In this document: positions 47,167 through 57,563 of the stretch, in pieces
Layout: every line of letters starts with the position of its first letter
How positions within the stretch are numbered: position 1 is the first letter of the stretch
Origin: Chloroflexota bacterium
GTDB taxonomy: Bacteria; Chloroflexota; Anaerolineae; Promineifilales; Promineifilaceae
NCBI GenBank assembly: GCA_018004935.1
Contig: JAGNBF010000017.1
Span: 1 to 64,000 of the forward strand
DNA length: 64,000 nt
Direction of reading: 5' to 3'
Program-made: the position numbers and the translations under genes
The notes under the pieces: model-generated
Seen by the model: only the letters and a program-made list of their open reading frames with translations
Databases searched by the model: none
Told to the model about the DNA's origin: nothing

Positions 47167-47690
47167 TTCGTCCGTGGAACCCCCCACCCCTAACCCCGCC
47201 CCCAGGGGCGGGGAACTTTTTTGGGCGTGGTTTTTCGGGGCGAAGGCCCCGAAAAACCACGCCGTGGGCGATTCCCTTTCCCTTTGGGATCGTAGGGGGA
47301 TGGCCTTCAGCCCAAACCTGCTAAAGATTTGTGTGTAAAGCGGGGCTAAGTTCGTCCGTGGAACCCCCCACCCCTAACCCCGCCCCCGGGGGCGGGGAAC
47401 TTTTTTGGGCGTGGTTTTTCGGGGCCTTCGCCCCGAAAAACCACGCCGTGGGCGATTCCCTTTCCCTTTGGGATCGTAGGGGGATGGCCTTCAGCCCAAA
47501 CCTGCTAAAGATTTGTGTGTAAAGCGGGGCTAAGTTCGTTCGTGGACCCCCCCACCCCTAACCCCGCCCCCAGGGGCGGGGAACTTTTTTGGGCGTGGTT
47601 TTTCGGGGCCTTCGCCCCGAAAAACCATGCCGTGGGCGATTCCCTTTCCCTTTGGGATCGTAGGGGGATGGCCTTCAGCCCAAACCTATC
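47167..47690. repeat. Three tandem 184-bp units, each a hairpin cassette (F1-F3)
   Basis: Units start at TTCGTCCGTGG 47167, 47351 and TTCGTTCGTGG 47535, a period of exactly 184 bp. Each has the CCCCGCCCC...GGGCGGGGAACTTTTTT arm, a long perfect stem GGGCGTGGTTTTTCGGGGC / GCCCCGAAAAACCACGCC, and GGATCGTAGGGGGATGGCC. The stem tip reads GGGGCGAAGGCCCC in unit 1 but GGGGCCTTCGCCCC in units 2 and 3, an exact inversion. Reading frames running through these units are not genes. Confidence 0.9.
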
Positions 47691-47706
47691 CCCCGTTGTC
47701 GCCAGC

Positions 47707-47817
47707 AATTCTTAATTTGGTTTGCTCCTGGCGTTTGCCGTTTTTTCGAGAGGGTGAACAGCCTGAAAGGCTGTTCTACGGCTTGGGCCATTTTTCGGGT
47801 GTGCTTGTGGCGGCCAA
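47707..47817. repeat. Repeat shared with the insert at 16561
   Basis: The reverse complement of this stretch (GTTTGCTCCTGGCGTTTGCC, GAACAGCCTGAAAGGCTGTT, CACACCCGAAAAAT when reversed) matches 16561-16664. It contains a small AACAGCCTGAAAGGCTGTT hairpin. Confidence 0.75.
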
Positions 47818-47862
47818 CGATTTTTACGTTTTGCCGTAGCGGGCAAGGGAAAACCCCATTCG

Positions 47863-47945
47863 CGTCATTTTTCGCGGGCGTCTGCCCGCGAAAAATGACA
47901 CAAGAAAAAATTCCCCGCCCCTGGGGGCGGGGTTAGGGGTGGGGG
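47863..47945. repeat. Hairpin cassette G, partial
   Basis: Stem GTCATTTTTCGCGGGC / GCCCGCGAAAAATGAC, then GAAAAAATTCCCC, CCCCTGGGGGCGGGG and TTAGGGGTGGGGG. It has the orientation of cassettes A, E and H but lacks the outer left arm. From 47946 to 48178 no other element or gene is clear. Confidence 0.7.
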
Positions 47946-48178
47946 AAACCCTATACCGGTATTCATTTGTTAAATCTCAATAACCGTTGGTTAAATTGAG
48001 ACTTACTGGTTACCGCCAAACAAAATGTCACTTTATGACCATGGCAAATATAATTCCGAGCCAGTAGTAAGAGGTACGCGTGGAACGAATCGTCGTTCTT
48101 TCTCCTGTTCCACATAAATTGCGTTATACTTAGGCCATGTTCAACCTGTTGTCCACATTTTTGTTGAGGAGAAAGAAA

Positions 48179-49741
48179 ATGGCCCGCCGCGAACGCATGT
48201 CCAGTGTAGATACTGCCTGGCTCCGTATGGAAGATCCCACTAATTTGATGATGATCACGGGTATTATTCAATTTGATGAGCCATTATCTTATGATCGTCT
48301 GATCTCCGTTTTGGAACAACGTTTTCTCATTCATGATCGCTTTAAACAGCGGGTCGTCTTGCCCACTTCTTCAATGGGCATTGCCTATTGGGAAGAAGAT
48401 CCTTATTTTGATATTCGGGCGCATGTTTTGCGGATGGCTTTGCCAGCGCCGGGTGATCAGACAGCCCTGCAAGAGGTCGTCAGTAACTTGATGAGTATGC
48501 CGCTGGATTTCAGTAAACCCCTGTGGCAATTCCAACTTGTGGAAAACTATCTGGGCGGTTCGGTGCTGATTTCCCGGTTACACCATTGTATTGCCGATGG
48601 GATTGCCCTGGTGCGGGTGATGCTCTCTATGACGGACGAAACGCGCGAGGGCACGGAACTGACCTTAGCGGAACCCACTCCCCGCAACGACAGAGGGGTG
48701 CTGGCTTCATTATTTGCGCCGGTATTCGCTGCCGCACGTTCAACCCAAAAATTTACCGAGGCCCTTGTCCAGGAAAGTTTTGGGGCCATTCGTGACCCCA
48801 ACCGGTTGGTAGATATTGCCAAAGTCGGGATGAGCGGTGTTACCGCCCTGGGTAAATTAACCCTACGCCTACCCGATCCGCCCACCCCGTTCAAAGGGGA
48901 CTTGGGCGTTATCAAACGGGCCGCCTGGTCCAAACCCATTCCCCTCGCCGATGTGAAAGCCATTGGCAAAGTAACAGAAGGAACAGTCAACGACGTATTA
49001 ATTACAGCGGTCGCCGGGGCGTTGCGCCGTTACATGCGTAAACGTGGCGAGCGGGTCAAAGGGGTTAATTTTCGGGCCACTATACCGGTCAATTTGCGGC
49101 CGCTAGAAGGCCCCATCGAATTTGGCAACAAGTTTGGCCTGGTTTTCCTTTCTCTGCCCATTGGTATTGCTGACCCGTTAGACCGCCTGCGCGAACTCAA
49201 ACGGCGTATGGATGAACTCAAAGAATCAGCCGAGCCGGTTGTGGCCTTTGGTCTGCTCAACGCCATTGGTATGGTTCCCAACGAAGTGGAACAGTTCGCC
49301 CTCTCCCTATTTGGAGCCAAAGCCACAGCGGTAATGACCAATGTGCCAGGACCCAGGCAGACCATCTACCTGGGAGGCGCTCCCCTCAAACATATCATGT
49401 TCTGGGTTCCCCAAAGCGGTCATTTGGGGTTAGGCGTGAGCATTATCAGCTATGCCGGTGAAGTAATGGTAGGCGTCGCCACCGATGCCGGATTAGTGCC
49501 AGATCCGGAGCAAATTATTAAAGGGTTTACGCGTGAATTTGAAGCGCTTATGCAATTGGTGCGGCAAGTACAAGAAAATGAGGCCAAAGTGGCTTCATCT
49601 GCGGCTAAAGCCGTAGCTTCTCCTGAATCCAGACCTACTTGCCAGGGGATGACGAAAGCCGGTAACCCGTGCCGCAATAAGCCGGTGACAGATTCTCTCT
49701 ATTGTCACCTTCATCAGCCTGCCCTTGAGCTGGTTGCTTGA
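48179..49741 (+). CDS. Wax ester synthase/diacylglycerol acyltransferase (WS/DGAT) with C-terminal Cys-His motif
   Basis: Transfers acyl groups from acyl-CoA to fatty alcohols or diacylglycerol to make storage lipid. The 520-residue product has the active-site motif HHCIADG (about 135-141), the N-terminal SSVDTAWLRMEDPTN, PVNLRPLEGPIEFGNKFGLV and the C-terminal TNVPGPRQTIYLGGAPLKHI. Unusually, the last 40 residues carry CQGMTKAGNPCRNKP followed by YCHLH, a compact Cys/His pattern that could bind zinc. ATG 48179 is chosen over 48137 because GAGGAG lies 7 nt upstream and the family starts at this point. Confidence 0.92.
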   Translation: MARRERMSSVDTAWLRMEDPTNLMMITGIIQFDEPLSYDRLISVLEQRFLIHDRFKQRVVLPTSSMGIAYWEEDPYFDIRAHVLRMALPAPGDQTALQEVVSNLMSMPLDFSKPLWQFQLVENYLGGSVLISRLHHCIADGIALVRVMLSMTDETREGTELTLAEPTPRNDRGVLASLFAPVFAAARSTQKFTEALVQESFGAIRDPNRLVDIAKVGMSGVTALGKLTLRLPDPPTPFKGDLGVIKRAAWSKPIPLADVKAIGKVTEGTVNDVLITAVAGALRRYMRKRGERVKGVNFRATIPVNLRPLEGPIEFGNKFGLVFLSLPIGIADPLDRLRELKRRMDELKESAEPVVAFGLLNAIGMVPNEVEQFALSLFGAKATAVMTNVPGPRQTIYLGGAPLKHIMFWVPQSGHLGLGVSIISYAGEVMVGVATDAGLVPDPEQIIKGFTREFEALMQLVRQVQENEAKVASSAAKAVASPESRPTCQGMTKAGNPCRNKPVTDSLYCHLHQPALELVA

Positions 49742-49767
49742 CCAGGCATTACCTGTTCCAGATTCGT

Positions 49768-49888
49768 GGGTCTTCAGGATTTCAGGGGATTGACACCATC
49801 TAGAGGGGCAATCCTGGTGTTTGCCCTGAACGGGGCAGGCACAAGGCCAGCCCCTGGCTATAGCCACACCCCGCAAATTCCCATAGAA
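49768..49888. mobile_element. MITE-like element, 121 bp, with target duplication
   Basis: Flanked by the perfect 10-bp direct repeat CCAGATTCGT (49758-49767 and 49889-49898). It begins GGGTCTTCAGGATTTCAGGG and ends CACACCCCGCAAATTCCC...AGAA, as the copies at 2760 and 37245. It lies 26 bp after the WS/DGAT stop. A GCGGCCGC at 49926 is one of few outside genes. Confidence 0.85.
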
Positions 49889-49996
49889 CCAGATTCGTTA
49901 CCTGACAGTGGCCATTTTTTGACACGCGGCCGCAGAACCCAGCAAATATTTACGGGTGCTTCTGCGGCTTTGTTGTGTTAAAAGCGGGAGCAAGAG

Positions 49997-52900
49997 ATGG
50001 ATTTCCCCCCCCTACCTGCCATTTTAGATACCTTGATGAGTGGAGTTGTATTGACAACGGCCCCCCCCCATAACCATATCATCTACGTCAATAAAGCCTT
50101 TGAACGCATGACCGGCTACGCGGCCGCGGAGATGCTTGGCCGTACCCCACGTTTTCTTCAAGGGGAAGATAGACAGCAACCAGCCCTGACCGCCCTCTCC
50201 GATTCCTTGCGTCAGGGCCAGGAAATCCGCACCGTAGTTCGTAACTATCGCAAAGATGGCACTCTTTTTTGGAACGAACTTTTCCTTTCCCCCATCCGCG
50301 ACACCACCGGTACGATCACCCACTATATCGGCATCCAAAACGATGTGACGGAAAGAGTTATTTCCCGGCAAGAACTGTTTTTTGCCCAACTCTCAGTCGA
50401 GAATGTTCCTGAAGCTATCTTTGTCGTAAATGCCCAGGCACAAATAATCCAGGCCAATCAGATTGCCTGTGAACGGCTGGGATATTCCCTGGATGAATTG
50501 TTATCACGACGAATCTATGATCTCAATCCTCACTATATATCTGAAAACTGGGACCATCATTGGCAAAAAATACGCCAGAACAAACGCCTCGTACTGGAAT
50601 CGGTACAGGAAAGTAAAAGCGGACAACTCCTGCCCGTAGAGCTATCCCTTAACCACTTTATTTTTGATGACCAGGAATATTGCTGTTACTTTGTGCGCGA
50701 TCTAACCCGGCGCAAACAAGCAGAAACAGCTCTACGGGCCAGTCAAGCCTTACTTCAGGCAATTATTGAGAATTTACCCTTTGATTTGTGGGTAAAAGAT
50801 AGGGATCATCGTTACATTCTCCAAAATAAACCTTCTATTGAGCGGTGGGGAGATTTGCTGGGGCAGGTAGCCCAAGATAGTCATCTGGACCCGGCCATAT
50901 TAGCCGTCTGGCAAGAAGAAGACCGGCGGGCCTTAAGTGGTGAAGTCGTTCGTGCGGAAGTGACTTATCAGCAAGCGAATGAGCCACATTATTACCAGAA
51001 AATTGTGGCCCCCCTACATATAGACAACAAAATAATTGGCATCGTGGGGGTCAATGTGGAGATCACTGAGCAAGTATTAGCCCAAAAAGCACTACAGGCC
51101 AGCGAGGAGCGCCTGAATGCACTGGTGAATAATATGCCGGTGATGGTAGATGCCTATGATGCCGAAGGGCATGTGGTTCTATGGAATAAAGAATGTGAAC
51201 GGGTGACGGGTTACAGTCAGTCCGAAATCCTTGCTAACCCTCATGCTATGTATCTTCTTTACCCTGATGATGCTTACCGAAAATCTATGATGACAGCCTG
51301 GCAGAAGATAGGCAATGATTACCGCAATTGGGAATGGGACATTGCCTGCAAGGATGGTCAGCATAAAACCATCTCCTGGTCTAACATTTCCCAACATGTA
51401 GCTATTCCCGGCTATGCGACCTGGGGGATTGGGGTAGATGTCACGCAACGGCAACAGGCCGAGCAGGCGCTACGGGCGAGCGAAGAGCGTTACCGGGTTA
51501 TTTCGGAACTGATATCAGATTTTGCCTATTCTTATCGCTATGAAGAGACAAACGTAACGGTTCTGGAATGGATAACCGATGCGTTTACCCGTGTGACCGG
51601 CTATCATGCTAATGAGGTGAGAAATTGTAAGGATTGGCGTCGTCTGGTGCATCCTGATGACCGGAATAAGTTGATTGAGGCGCAGAGGGCACTGGCGGCC
51701 GGAGAAAGTGGGATGTGGGAGCATCGTTTTCTGGCCCAGGATGGACGGTTGATCTGGTTGCGTTTTTATGGGCATGCTATTTGGGATGAACAATTGGGCC
51801 GGGTGAGCCGGATTTATGGGGCGGCCCAGGATATTACCCCGGTGAAACTATTACAGGAGCGATTACTTCAGGCACAAAAAATGGAAGCGATTGGCCGCCT
51901 GGCAGGGGGGGTGGCCCATGATTTTAATAATTTGTTGACGGTTATTCTGAGTTATGGGGATCTTTTGATGCGGCGCAGTCTTCAGGATAAGGTGGATTGG
52001 AGCGCCGTGGGGCGCTGGGGGCAACAGATCAAACAGTCGGCAGAACGCGCGGCCGCGCTGACGCACCAACTTCTCGCCTTTAGTCGCCAACAAATTCTGG
52101 AACCACGGATTATCAACCTCAACCAGATTATCAGCCAGATGAACGACATCTTGCCCCCCCTCATCGGTGAAATCGTCCAGGTACACACCTTTCTAGACTC
52201 TGGCCTGGGCCAGGTGCGGGCAGATCCTAACCAGGTAGAACAGGTCGTGTTAAACCTTATCGTTAACGCACGGGATGCCATGCCCCAGGGAGGAACCTTG
52301 ACCCTGGAGACCAAAAATGTGATTTTGGATGCCGCCTATAGCCAACGCCATGTAGACGTTACGCCTGGCCATTACATTCTTTTAGCCATCAGTGACACCG
52401 GCATTGGCATAGATACCCAGACATTAGATCGCATCTTTGAACCATTTTTTACCACCAAGGCCAAAGGCAAGGGCACCGGGTTAGGTCTGGCGACGGTGCA
52501 TGGAATTGTAAATCAAAGCGGGGGGCATATCTGGGTGCACAGTAAACCAGGAAGAGGAACAATCTTTAAAGTGTACCTGCCCCGAGTTGATGTAGATGAA
52601 GAACTGCCTGCCGAGGTGACGGTGGCGGAGTTTTCTTCTCCTGGGTACGAGACCATCTTGCTGGTGGAAGATGAACCGATGGTGCGGATGTTGGCTCTGG
52701 ATGTGTTAAATTTGTATGGGTATCATGTGATTGAGGCCACAGATGAAACGGCTGAACAGCGGTTTGCTGAATATGGGGGGGCGATTGATTTGTTGTTGAC
52801 AGATGTGGTGATGCCGGTATATAGCGGCCGCGAACTGGCCGAAAAACTGCTTTTATTGCGGCCGCAACTCAAAGTTCTCTACATGTCCGGCTACACCGAT

Positions 52901-53020
52901 AACATCATTGCCCACCACGGCGTTCTGAAACCCGGTACCGCCTTTCTGCAAAAACCGTTTACCCCAGATGGCCTGGTGCAAAAAGTTCGGGCCGTTTTAG
53001 ATGCCGGGGGTAATTACTAA
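49997..53020 (+). CDS. Hybrid sensor histidine kinase with several PAS domains and a receiver
   Basis: A 1007-residue soluble sensor. About five PAS domains in series fill residues 1-620; the first ([20 protein letters not shown], then [11 protein letters not shown] and [10 protein letters not shown]) is LOV-like, but the flavin-binding Cys (NCRFLQ) is replaced: the sequence reads TPRFLQG, so blue-light adduct formation is not expected. Then HisKA with [20 protein letters not shown], HATPase ([33 protein letters not shown]), and a C-terminal receiver ([29 protein letters not shown]). No membrane segment. The output of the receiver is unknown; no regulator gene is adjacent. Confidence 0.92.
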   Translation: MDFPPLPAILDTLMSGVVLTTAPPHNHIIYVNKAFERMTGYAAAEMLGRTPRFLQGEDRQQPALTALSDSLRQGQEIRTVVRNYRKDGTLFWNELFLSPIRDTTGTITHYIGIQNDVTERVISRQELFFAQLSVENVPEAIFVVNAQAQIIQANQIACERLGYSLDELLSRRIYDLNPHYISENWDHHWQKIRQNKRLVLESVQESKSGQLLPVELSLNHFIFDDQEYCCYFVRDLTRRKQAETALRASQALLQAIIENLPFDLWVKDRDHRYILQNKPSIERWGDLLGQVAQDSHLDPAILAVWQEEDRRALSGEVVRAEVTYQQANEPHYYQKIVAPLHIDNKIIGIVGVNVEITEQVLAQKALQASEERLNALVNNMPVMVDAYDAEGHVVLWNKECERVTGYSQSEILANPHAMYLLYPDDAYRKSMMTAWQKIGNDYRNWEWDIACKDGQHKTISWSNISQHVAIPGYATWGIGVDVTQRQQAEQALRASEERYRVISELISDFAYSYRYEETNVTVLEWITDAFTRVTGYHANEVRNCKDWRRLVHPDDRNKLIEAQRALAAGESGMWEHRFLAQDGRLIWLRFYGHAIWDEQLGRVSRIYGAAQDITPVKLLQERLLQAQKMEAIGRLAGGVAHDFNNLLTVILSYGDLLMRRSLQDKVDWSAVGRWGQQIKQSAERAAALTHQLLAFSRQQILEPRIINLNQIISQMNDILPPLIGEIVQVHTFLDSGLGQVRADPNQVEQVVLNLIVNARDAMPQGGTLTLETKNVILDAAYSQRHVDVTPGHYILLAISDTGIGIDTQTLDRIFEPFFTTKAKGKGTGLGLATVHGIVNQSGGHIWVHSKPGRGTIFKVYLPRVDVDEELPAEVTVAEFSSPGYETILLVEDEPMVRMLALDVLNLYGYHVIEATDETAEQRFAEYGGAIDLLLTDVVMPVYSGRELAEKLLLLRPQLKVLYMSGYTDNIIAHHGVLKPGTAFLQKPFTPDGLVQKVRAVLDAGGNY

Positions 53021-53308
53021 CGCTCCCGAGGGCTGAGCCTGTCCAAGCCCCGGGTGGCCTTCGGCAAGTTCAGGCAACAGGTTTAGTCACCGTTCGGAAA
53101 TAAGATGGGTGCCGGTTCCTGGACCGTGTCCCCTACCTGATTTTGAGCGAACGCTTCGCAATTACTGTGTCTATATCGTGATCAAACGTAACTATATAGG
53201 TGTTGTTCGGCTCTGCCTGAGCTTATCGAAGGCGGAGCCGGGTTTCGACAAGCTCAGCCTTCGAGAACGTGTGTAGTTACGATCAAACTCAAACCAATAG
53301 AGGTTTTT
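53021..53308. repeat. Dispersed hairpins between kinase and methyltransferase genes
   Basis: Two copies of the TGAGC(C/T)TGTC...GAAGGC-type inverted repeat (53027-53085 and 53214-53268) surround a degenerate copy of the TGGCCGGTCTCCTGACC repeat (about 53108-53135). Confidence 0.65.
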
Positions 53309-54274
53309 ATGGATTTTTACACGTTTCTTTCGCAACGAGACTATTTACTTTTGGATGGGGCCATGGGCACGATGCTTTTTGCCGCTGGCCTGATGAATGG
53401 GGCTTCCCCCGAACTCTGGAATGTGGAACAACCTGAACGGGTTGCCGCCGTGCATCAGGCGTATGTAGACGCCGGTTCCGATATTATCCTGACCAACTCC
53501 TTTGGCGGTACAGCTTACCGGCTCAAACTCCATGAATTGCAGGATAGAGTGGTGGAATTGAACTGCGCGGCCGCGCACGTAGCCCGCACCGTCGCGGACA
53601 AAGCCGGTCGCCCCGTGTTGGTAGCCGGTTCTATGGGGCCAACCGGTGAACTCCTGGAACCAATGGGTAATATGAGTTTTGCTCAATGCCAGACGGCCTT
53701 TGCGGATCAGGCACGCGGTCTGGCCGACGGGGGGGCTGACATTCTCTGGATTGAAACGATGAGCGATCTCAATGAAGTTAAAGCGGCTTTTCAGGGTGCC
53801 CGTTCCGTTTCGGCTTTGCCAATTGTAGCAACCTTGAGTTTTGATACACGCGGCCGCACCATGATGGGTATCACCGGAACACAGGCGGCAGAGACCATGC
53901 GCTCCTGGGGTGTAGCCGCCATTGGGGCCAATTGCGGCCACAACCTACCCGATACGCTGGCGGCCATTGCCCAGATGCACGCGGCTGACCCATCCCTCAT
54001 TCTTATTGCCAAAGCCAATGCTGGTATCCCTGAATGGGTGGAAGGTGGCTTGCTTTACAGTGGTACTCCGGAAGTCATGGGTAGTTATGCGGTAGAAGTG
54101 CGGCGACGTGGGGCCAGGTTGATTGGTGCCTGCTGTGGTAGCTCCCCCGCCCATATTCAGAAGATGGCAGAGGCCCTGACGAAGGGGACAGAAGATAGCG
54201 CTTTATGGCAGACCAATGGTGTGAGTGAGGTAGAAGCGGTAAGCGGCCGCGGCCGCCGTCGTCTGCGCTCATGA
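53309..54274 (+). CDS. Homocysteine S-methyltransferase domain protein
   Basis: A 321-residue barrel equivalent to the N-terminal module of methionine synthase MetH. LLDGAMGTMLFAAG starts the barrel, TNSFGGTAYRLKLHEL and AGSMGPTGELLEP follow, and zinc-binding cysteines are in IGANCGHNL and IGACCGSSPAHI. It methylates homocysteine (or a related thiol) from a donor not defined by sequence; the cobalamin and folate domains of MetH are not in this gene. It precedes folD and fhs, placing it in one-carbon metabolism. The last 15 residues (SGRGRRRLRS) come from two overlapping GCGGCCGC-like sites. Confidence 0.88.
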   Translation: MDFYTFLSQRDYLLLDGAMGTMLFAAGLMNGASPELWNVEQPERVAAVHQAYVDAGSDIILTNSFGGTAYRLKLHELQDRVVELNCAAAHVARTVADKAGRPVLVAGSMGPTGELLEPMGNMSFAQCQTAFADQARGLADGGADILWIETMSDLNEVKAAFQGARSVSALPIVATLSFDTRGRTMMGITGTQAAETMRSWGVAAIGANCGHNLPDTLAAIAQMHAADPSLILIAKANAGIPEWVEGGLLYSGTPEVMGSYAVEVRRRGARLIGACCGSSPAHIQKMAEALTKGTEDSALWQTNGVSEVEAVSGRGRRRLRS

Positions 54275-54544
54275 CCTACACCAGGTAATATCGTGGTACG
54301 GGGTGAATTGACCGTTTATTGTTCAAAATGAGAATCGCGACCATTTCTACCCCCGTTTTACCACTTTCCCCTTTCGTGATAAAAATAACCATCCACCTAT
54401 GCCATTCGTAACTACCCCATTTGCTCTAACCACGTCATCATTACCAGGGCAACCTGAAATATCTGGAGTTCCCAGTTCCAGGTTTCAAGTTATTACGAGT
54501 TCTTATGAATTCCACCTACATTCCCCCAACCGGAGAAAAATCCT

Positions 54545-55432
54545 ATGACCGCCAAAATTATTGACGGCAACGAAGTTGCCAACCGCATCCGCGAAAACGT
54601 CCGCCTCGACGTGGCGAAAATGAAAGCCGAACACGATTACGTGCCCGGCCTGGCCACCGTCCTCGTCGGCGATAGCACCGCCTCCGCCACCTACGTGCGC
54701 ATGAAACGCAAAGCCTGCGAAGAAGCGGGCATCAACTCCATCCACCACGAACTGCCCGGCGACATCCCCCAGGCCGACCTGGAAGCCCTCGTCCGCCAGC
54801 TCAACGCCGACCCCGCCGTGAACGGCATCCTGGTGCAACTCCCCTTGCCTGATCCCCTCGACGAAGAAGCTGTCCTTAACGCCATTGACCTGCGTAAAGA
54901 CGTAGACGGTTTCCACCCCGTCAACATCGGCCGCTTGGCCATGAAAGGGCGCGACCCTCTCTTCATCCCCTGCACCCCCTACGGCTGTATGGTTCTGCTC
55001 GAAGAAGCCGGGGCTAAACTCAAGGGGGCCAACGCCGTTGTTTTAGGCCGCTCCAATATCGTCGGCCTGCCCATGGCCATGCTCCTGCAAAAAGCTGATG
55101 CTACCGTGACCATCTGCCACAGCCGCACCCGTGACCTGGCTGGTTTCCTGCGCCAGGCCGATGTCATCATCGCCGCCGTCGGTCGCGCCGAAATGGTCAC
55201 GGGCGACATGATCAAACCGGGAGCCGTCGTCATTGATGTGGGCATCAACCGCAAAGACGACCCCACCGCCAAACGGGGCTACCGCCTCGTCGGCGATGTG
55301 GATTTTGAGTCCGCCAAAGAAGTCGCCGGAGCCATCACCCCCGTCCCCGGCGGCGTCGGCCCCATGACCATCGCCATGCTGATGCAGAATACACTCAAAG
55401 CGGCACAACTTGTTGTTAATAGTAAGAAGTGA
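54545..55432 (+). CDS. folD: Methylenetetrahydrofolate dehydrogenase / methenyltetrahydrofolate cyclohydrolase
   Basis: Bifunctional enzyme linking 5,10-methylene-THF and 10-formyl-THF. The 295-residue product shows the active-site Lys in [62 protein letters not shown], the NADP loop [17 protein letters not shown], and the C-terminal [18 protein letters not shown]. The gene is unusually GC-rich in third positions compared with its neighbours and has no GCGGCCGC. fhs follows after an 87 bp hairpin spacer. Confidence 0.96.
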   Translation: MTAKIIDGNEVANRIRENVRLDVAKMKAEHDYVPGLATVLVGDSTASATYVRMKRKACEEAGINSIHHELPGDIPQADLEALVRQLNADPAVNGILVQLPLPDPLDEEAVLNAIDLRKDVDGFHPVNIGRLAMKGRDPLFIPCTPYGCMVLLEEAGAKLKGANAVVLGRSNIVGLPMAMLLQKADATVTICHSRTRDLAGFLRQADVIIAAVGRAEMVTGDMIKPGAVVIDVGINRKDDPTAKRGYRLVGDVDFESAKEVAGAITPVPGGVGPMTIAMLMQNTLKAAQLVVNSKK

Positions 55433-55500
55433 ACAGTCAACAGTAAACAGTGAACAGTAGGCCATGACTGTTCACTGACCACTGTTCACTGTTTACTATT
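55428..55500. repeat. AACAGTGAACAGT inverted repeat between folD and fhs
   Basis: Repeated units of GTGAACAGT / CAACAGTAAACAGTG pair with ACTGTTCACTG / CACTGTTTACTATT across GGCCATG. A similar block lies before rpoC (9206-9275), and a GTGGGCAGTGGG variant ends the gene at 21250. It spans the space before the fhs ribosome binding site (CAGGAG). Confidence 0.7.
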
Positions 55501-55519
55501 CCATCCCCAGGAGAATCCC

Positions 55520-57298
55520 ATGAGTCGTTTCAACCGTTTGACCCCCGTTCCCTCTGACCTGGACATTGCCCAGGCCGCTACCCCCATATCTATCATCGAA
55601 ATCGCCGCCCAAATCGGCCTCAGCCCCGACGATTTGATCATGTATGGCCCCACCAAAGCCAAAGTCCATCTGGATGTGCTAAAAAAATTGCCCGAAAAAC
55701 CCATCGCCAAATATGTAGATGTGACGGCCATCACCCCCACCCCCCTCGGCGAAGGCAAAACCACGACTACTGTTGGCCTGACACAAGGGCTGGGTGCGTT
55801 GGGTTACAAAGCCATCGCCTGTATTCGCCAGCCCAGTATGGGGCCGACGTTTGGCATCAAGGGTGGGGCGGCTGGGGGCGGTTACAGCCAGGTCATTCCG
55901 ATGGAAGATTTTAACCTGCACCTGACGGGTGATATTCATGCCATCACGGCGGCGCATAATCTGGTCGCGGCCGCGATTGATGCCCGCATCTTCCACGAAG
56001 ACCGCATGACCGATGAGCAATTGGCGAAAGTCGGCCTCACCCGGCTAGACATTGACCCCTACGCCCTCACCTGGAACCGGGTGATGGACGTGAATGACCG
56101 CAGTCTGCGCAACGTCATCGTCGGCCTCGGCCCCAACGAAGACGGGCGGCCGCGTCAGACCGGCTTCGACATCACCGTCGCCAGCGAAATCATGGCGATT
56201 TTGGCCCTGGTCAACGGCACGGATTACCGCTCGGCGTTGAAAGATTTGCGTGAGCGTTGCGGCCGCATTGTCATCGGCAACAGCAAGAGCAAAAAACCGA
56301 TCACCCTGGAGCAGTTGGGCGTGGCTGGGGCCGTCACCGTACTCATGAAGGATGCCCTGCACCCCAACCTGATGCAAACGCTCGAAGGGCAACCGGCCTT
56401 CGTCCATGCGGGTCCCTTCGCCAACATCGCCCACGGCAACTCCTCGATTCTGGCCGATCAGATCGCCATGCGCCTGGGCGATTTCGTCATCACCGAATCC
56501 GGCTTTGGCGCGGACATCGGCATGGAGAAATTTTTCAATGTGAAGTGCCGTTACTCCGGTCTCATTCCTAATTGCGTCGTCTTGGTCGCCACCATTCGCG
56601 CCCTGAAGATGCACGGGGGTGGGCCGCGTGTTGTACCGGGGAAACCGCTCGCGGCCGCGTACACCGAAGAAAATGTGGATCTGCTCAACGCGGGCATGGC
56701 CAATCTGGCGGCCCACATCCGCAACGCCAAACGGTTCGGCATTCCTGTGGTCGTGGCTATCAACAAATTCCACACCGACACCCCCGCCGAAGTGGAAGCG
56801 GTACGTCAGGGAGCCATTGCCGCTGGGGCGGAAACGGCGGTGATGAGTGATCATTGGGCCTTGGGTGGTGATGGGGCGATGGAACTGGCGGAAGCGGTCG
56901 CGGCCGCGTGCCAACAACCATCTAACTTCAGCTTCCTCTACCCGCTGGAGCAATCCATCAAGGCCAAGATTGAGACGATTGCCAAGGAGATGTACGGCGC
57001 GGCCGCGGTGGTGTACGAACCCCTGGCCGAGCAACAGATCAAATCCTACGAGGCTAACGGCTTCGGCAACCTGCCCATCTGCATGGCCAAGACCCATCTC
57101 AGCCTCAGCCACGACCCCAGCCTGAAAAACGCACCTACCGGCTTTACCGTCCCCGTGCGCGAAGTACGGGCATCCGTTGGCGCGGGCTTCATCTACCCCC
57201 TGCTGGGCGAAATGCGTACCATGCCCGGTCTGGGGAGCAAACCCGCCTACATGAACGTGGATATTGATGAGGATGGACGGGTGATGGGGCTGTTCTAA
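55520..57298 (+). CDS. fhs: Formate--tetrahydrofolate ligase
   Basis: Makes 10-formyl-THF from formate, THF and ATP. The 592-residue product is somewhat longer than usual (about 557). The ATP loop is [20 protein letters not shown] (about 71-90), followed by [73 protein letters not shown] and the C-terminal [19 protein letters not shown]. With folD it allows one-carbon units to enter from formate, as in the methyl branch of the acetyl-CoA pathway or in purine supply. Six GCGGCCGC sites lie inside. Confidence 0.96.
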   Translation: MSRFNRLTPVPSDLDIAQAATPISIIEIAAQIGLSPDDLIMYGPTKAKVHLDVLKKLPEKPIAKYVDVTAITPTPLGEGKTTTTVGLTQGLGALGYKAIACIRQPSMGPTFGIKGGAAGGGYSQVIPMEDFNLHLTGDIHAITAAHNLVAAAIDARIFHEDRMTDEQLAKVGLTRLDIDPYALTWNRVMDVNDRSLRNVIVGLGPNEDGRPRQTGFDITVASEIMAILALVNGTDYRSALKDLRERCGRIVIGNSKSKKPITLEQLGVAGAVTVLMKDALHPNLMQTLEGQPAFVHAGPFANIAHGNSSILADQIAMRLGDFVITESGFGADIGMEKFFNVKCRYSGLIPNCVVLVATIRALKMHGGGPRVVPGKPLAAAYTEENVDLLNAGMANLAAHIRNAKRFGIPVVVAINKFHTDTPAEVEAVRQGAIAAGAETAVMSDHWALGGDGAMELAEAVAAACQQPSNFSFLYPLEQSIKAKIETIAKEMYGAAAVVYEPLAEQQIKSYEANGFGNLPICMAKTHLSLSHDPSLKNAPTGFTVPVREVRASVGAGFIYPLLGEMRTMPGLGSKPAYMNVDIDEDGRVMGLF

Positions 57299-57309
57299 AC
57301 CGTCAAAAC

Positions 57310-57500
57310 GTGGATATACTCACAAACAAAGAGTATAACCACAAATCGTGGGGCACAGACCTGACAGGTTTCTAAAACCTGTCAGGTCTCCCACAAAACG
57401 TGGATATACTCGCAAACAAAGGGTGCGCGTCACTTTTGTGGAAACAGAGTGGCACGGTCGGGAGACCGGCCACAGCAATTCTCTGGTCATCCACAGATTT
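57310..57500. repeat. CCTGACAGGTTT palindrome element and GGAGACCGGCC repeat
   Basis: AGACCTGACAGGTTTCTA / AAACCTGTCAGGTCT (about 57357-57390) lies in ACGTGGATATACTC flanks that occur twice around it; TGGCACGGTCGGGAGACCGGCCACAGC follows at 57451. The same palindrome and flanks are at 2420-2530. Confidence 0.7.
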
Positions 57501-57527
57501 GACGCACACCCGCAAACAAAATAGGAA

Positions 57528-57557
57528 TTGACAACCTGGTGTCAACGGGTTTATAGT
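57528..57557 (+). promoter_or_regulatory. Promoter of the structured small RNA
   Basis: TTGACA (57528-57533) and TATAGT (57552-57557) with 18 bp between. The start point is expected near 57564, just before the structured transcript. Confidence 0.75.
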
Positions 57558-57563
57558 GTGCAT

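Noticed and set aside
47167-47690. Three regularly spaced repeats as a CRISPR array
   Set aside because: The units are 184 bp without spacers, and no cas genes are in the window.
47115-47936. Several frames of 60-70 residues in the repeat field
   Set aside because: They are translations of the tandem hairpin cassettes and repeat identical peptides in each copy; no ribosome binding sites.
49997-50400. First PAS domain as a blue-light LOV sensor
   Set aside because: The GRNCRFLQG motif reads GRTPRFLQG; the flavin-binding Cys is missing.
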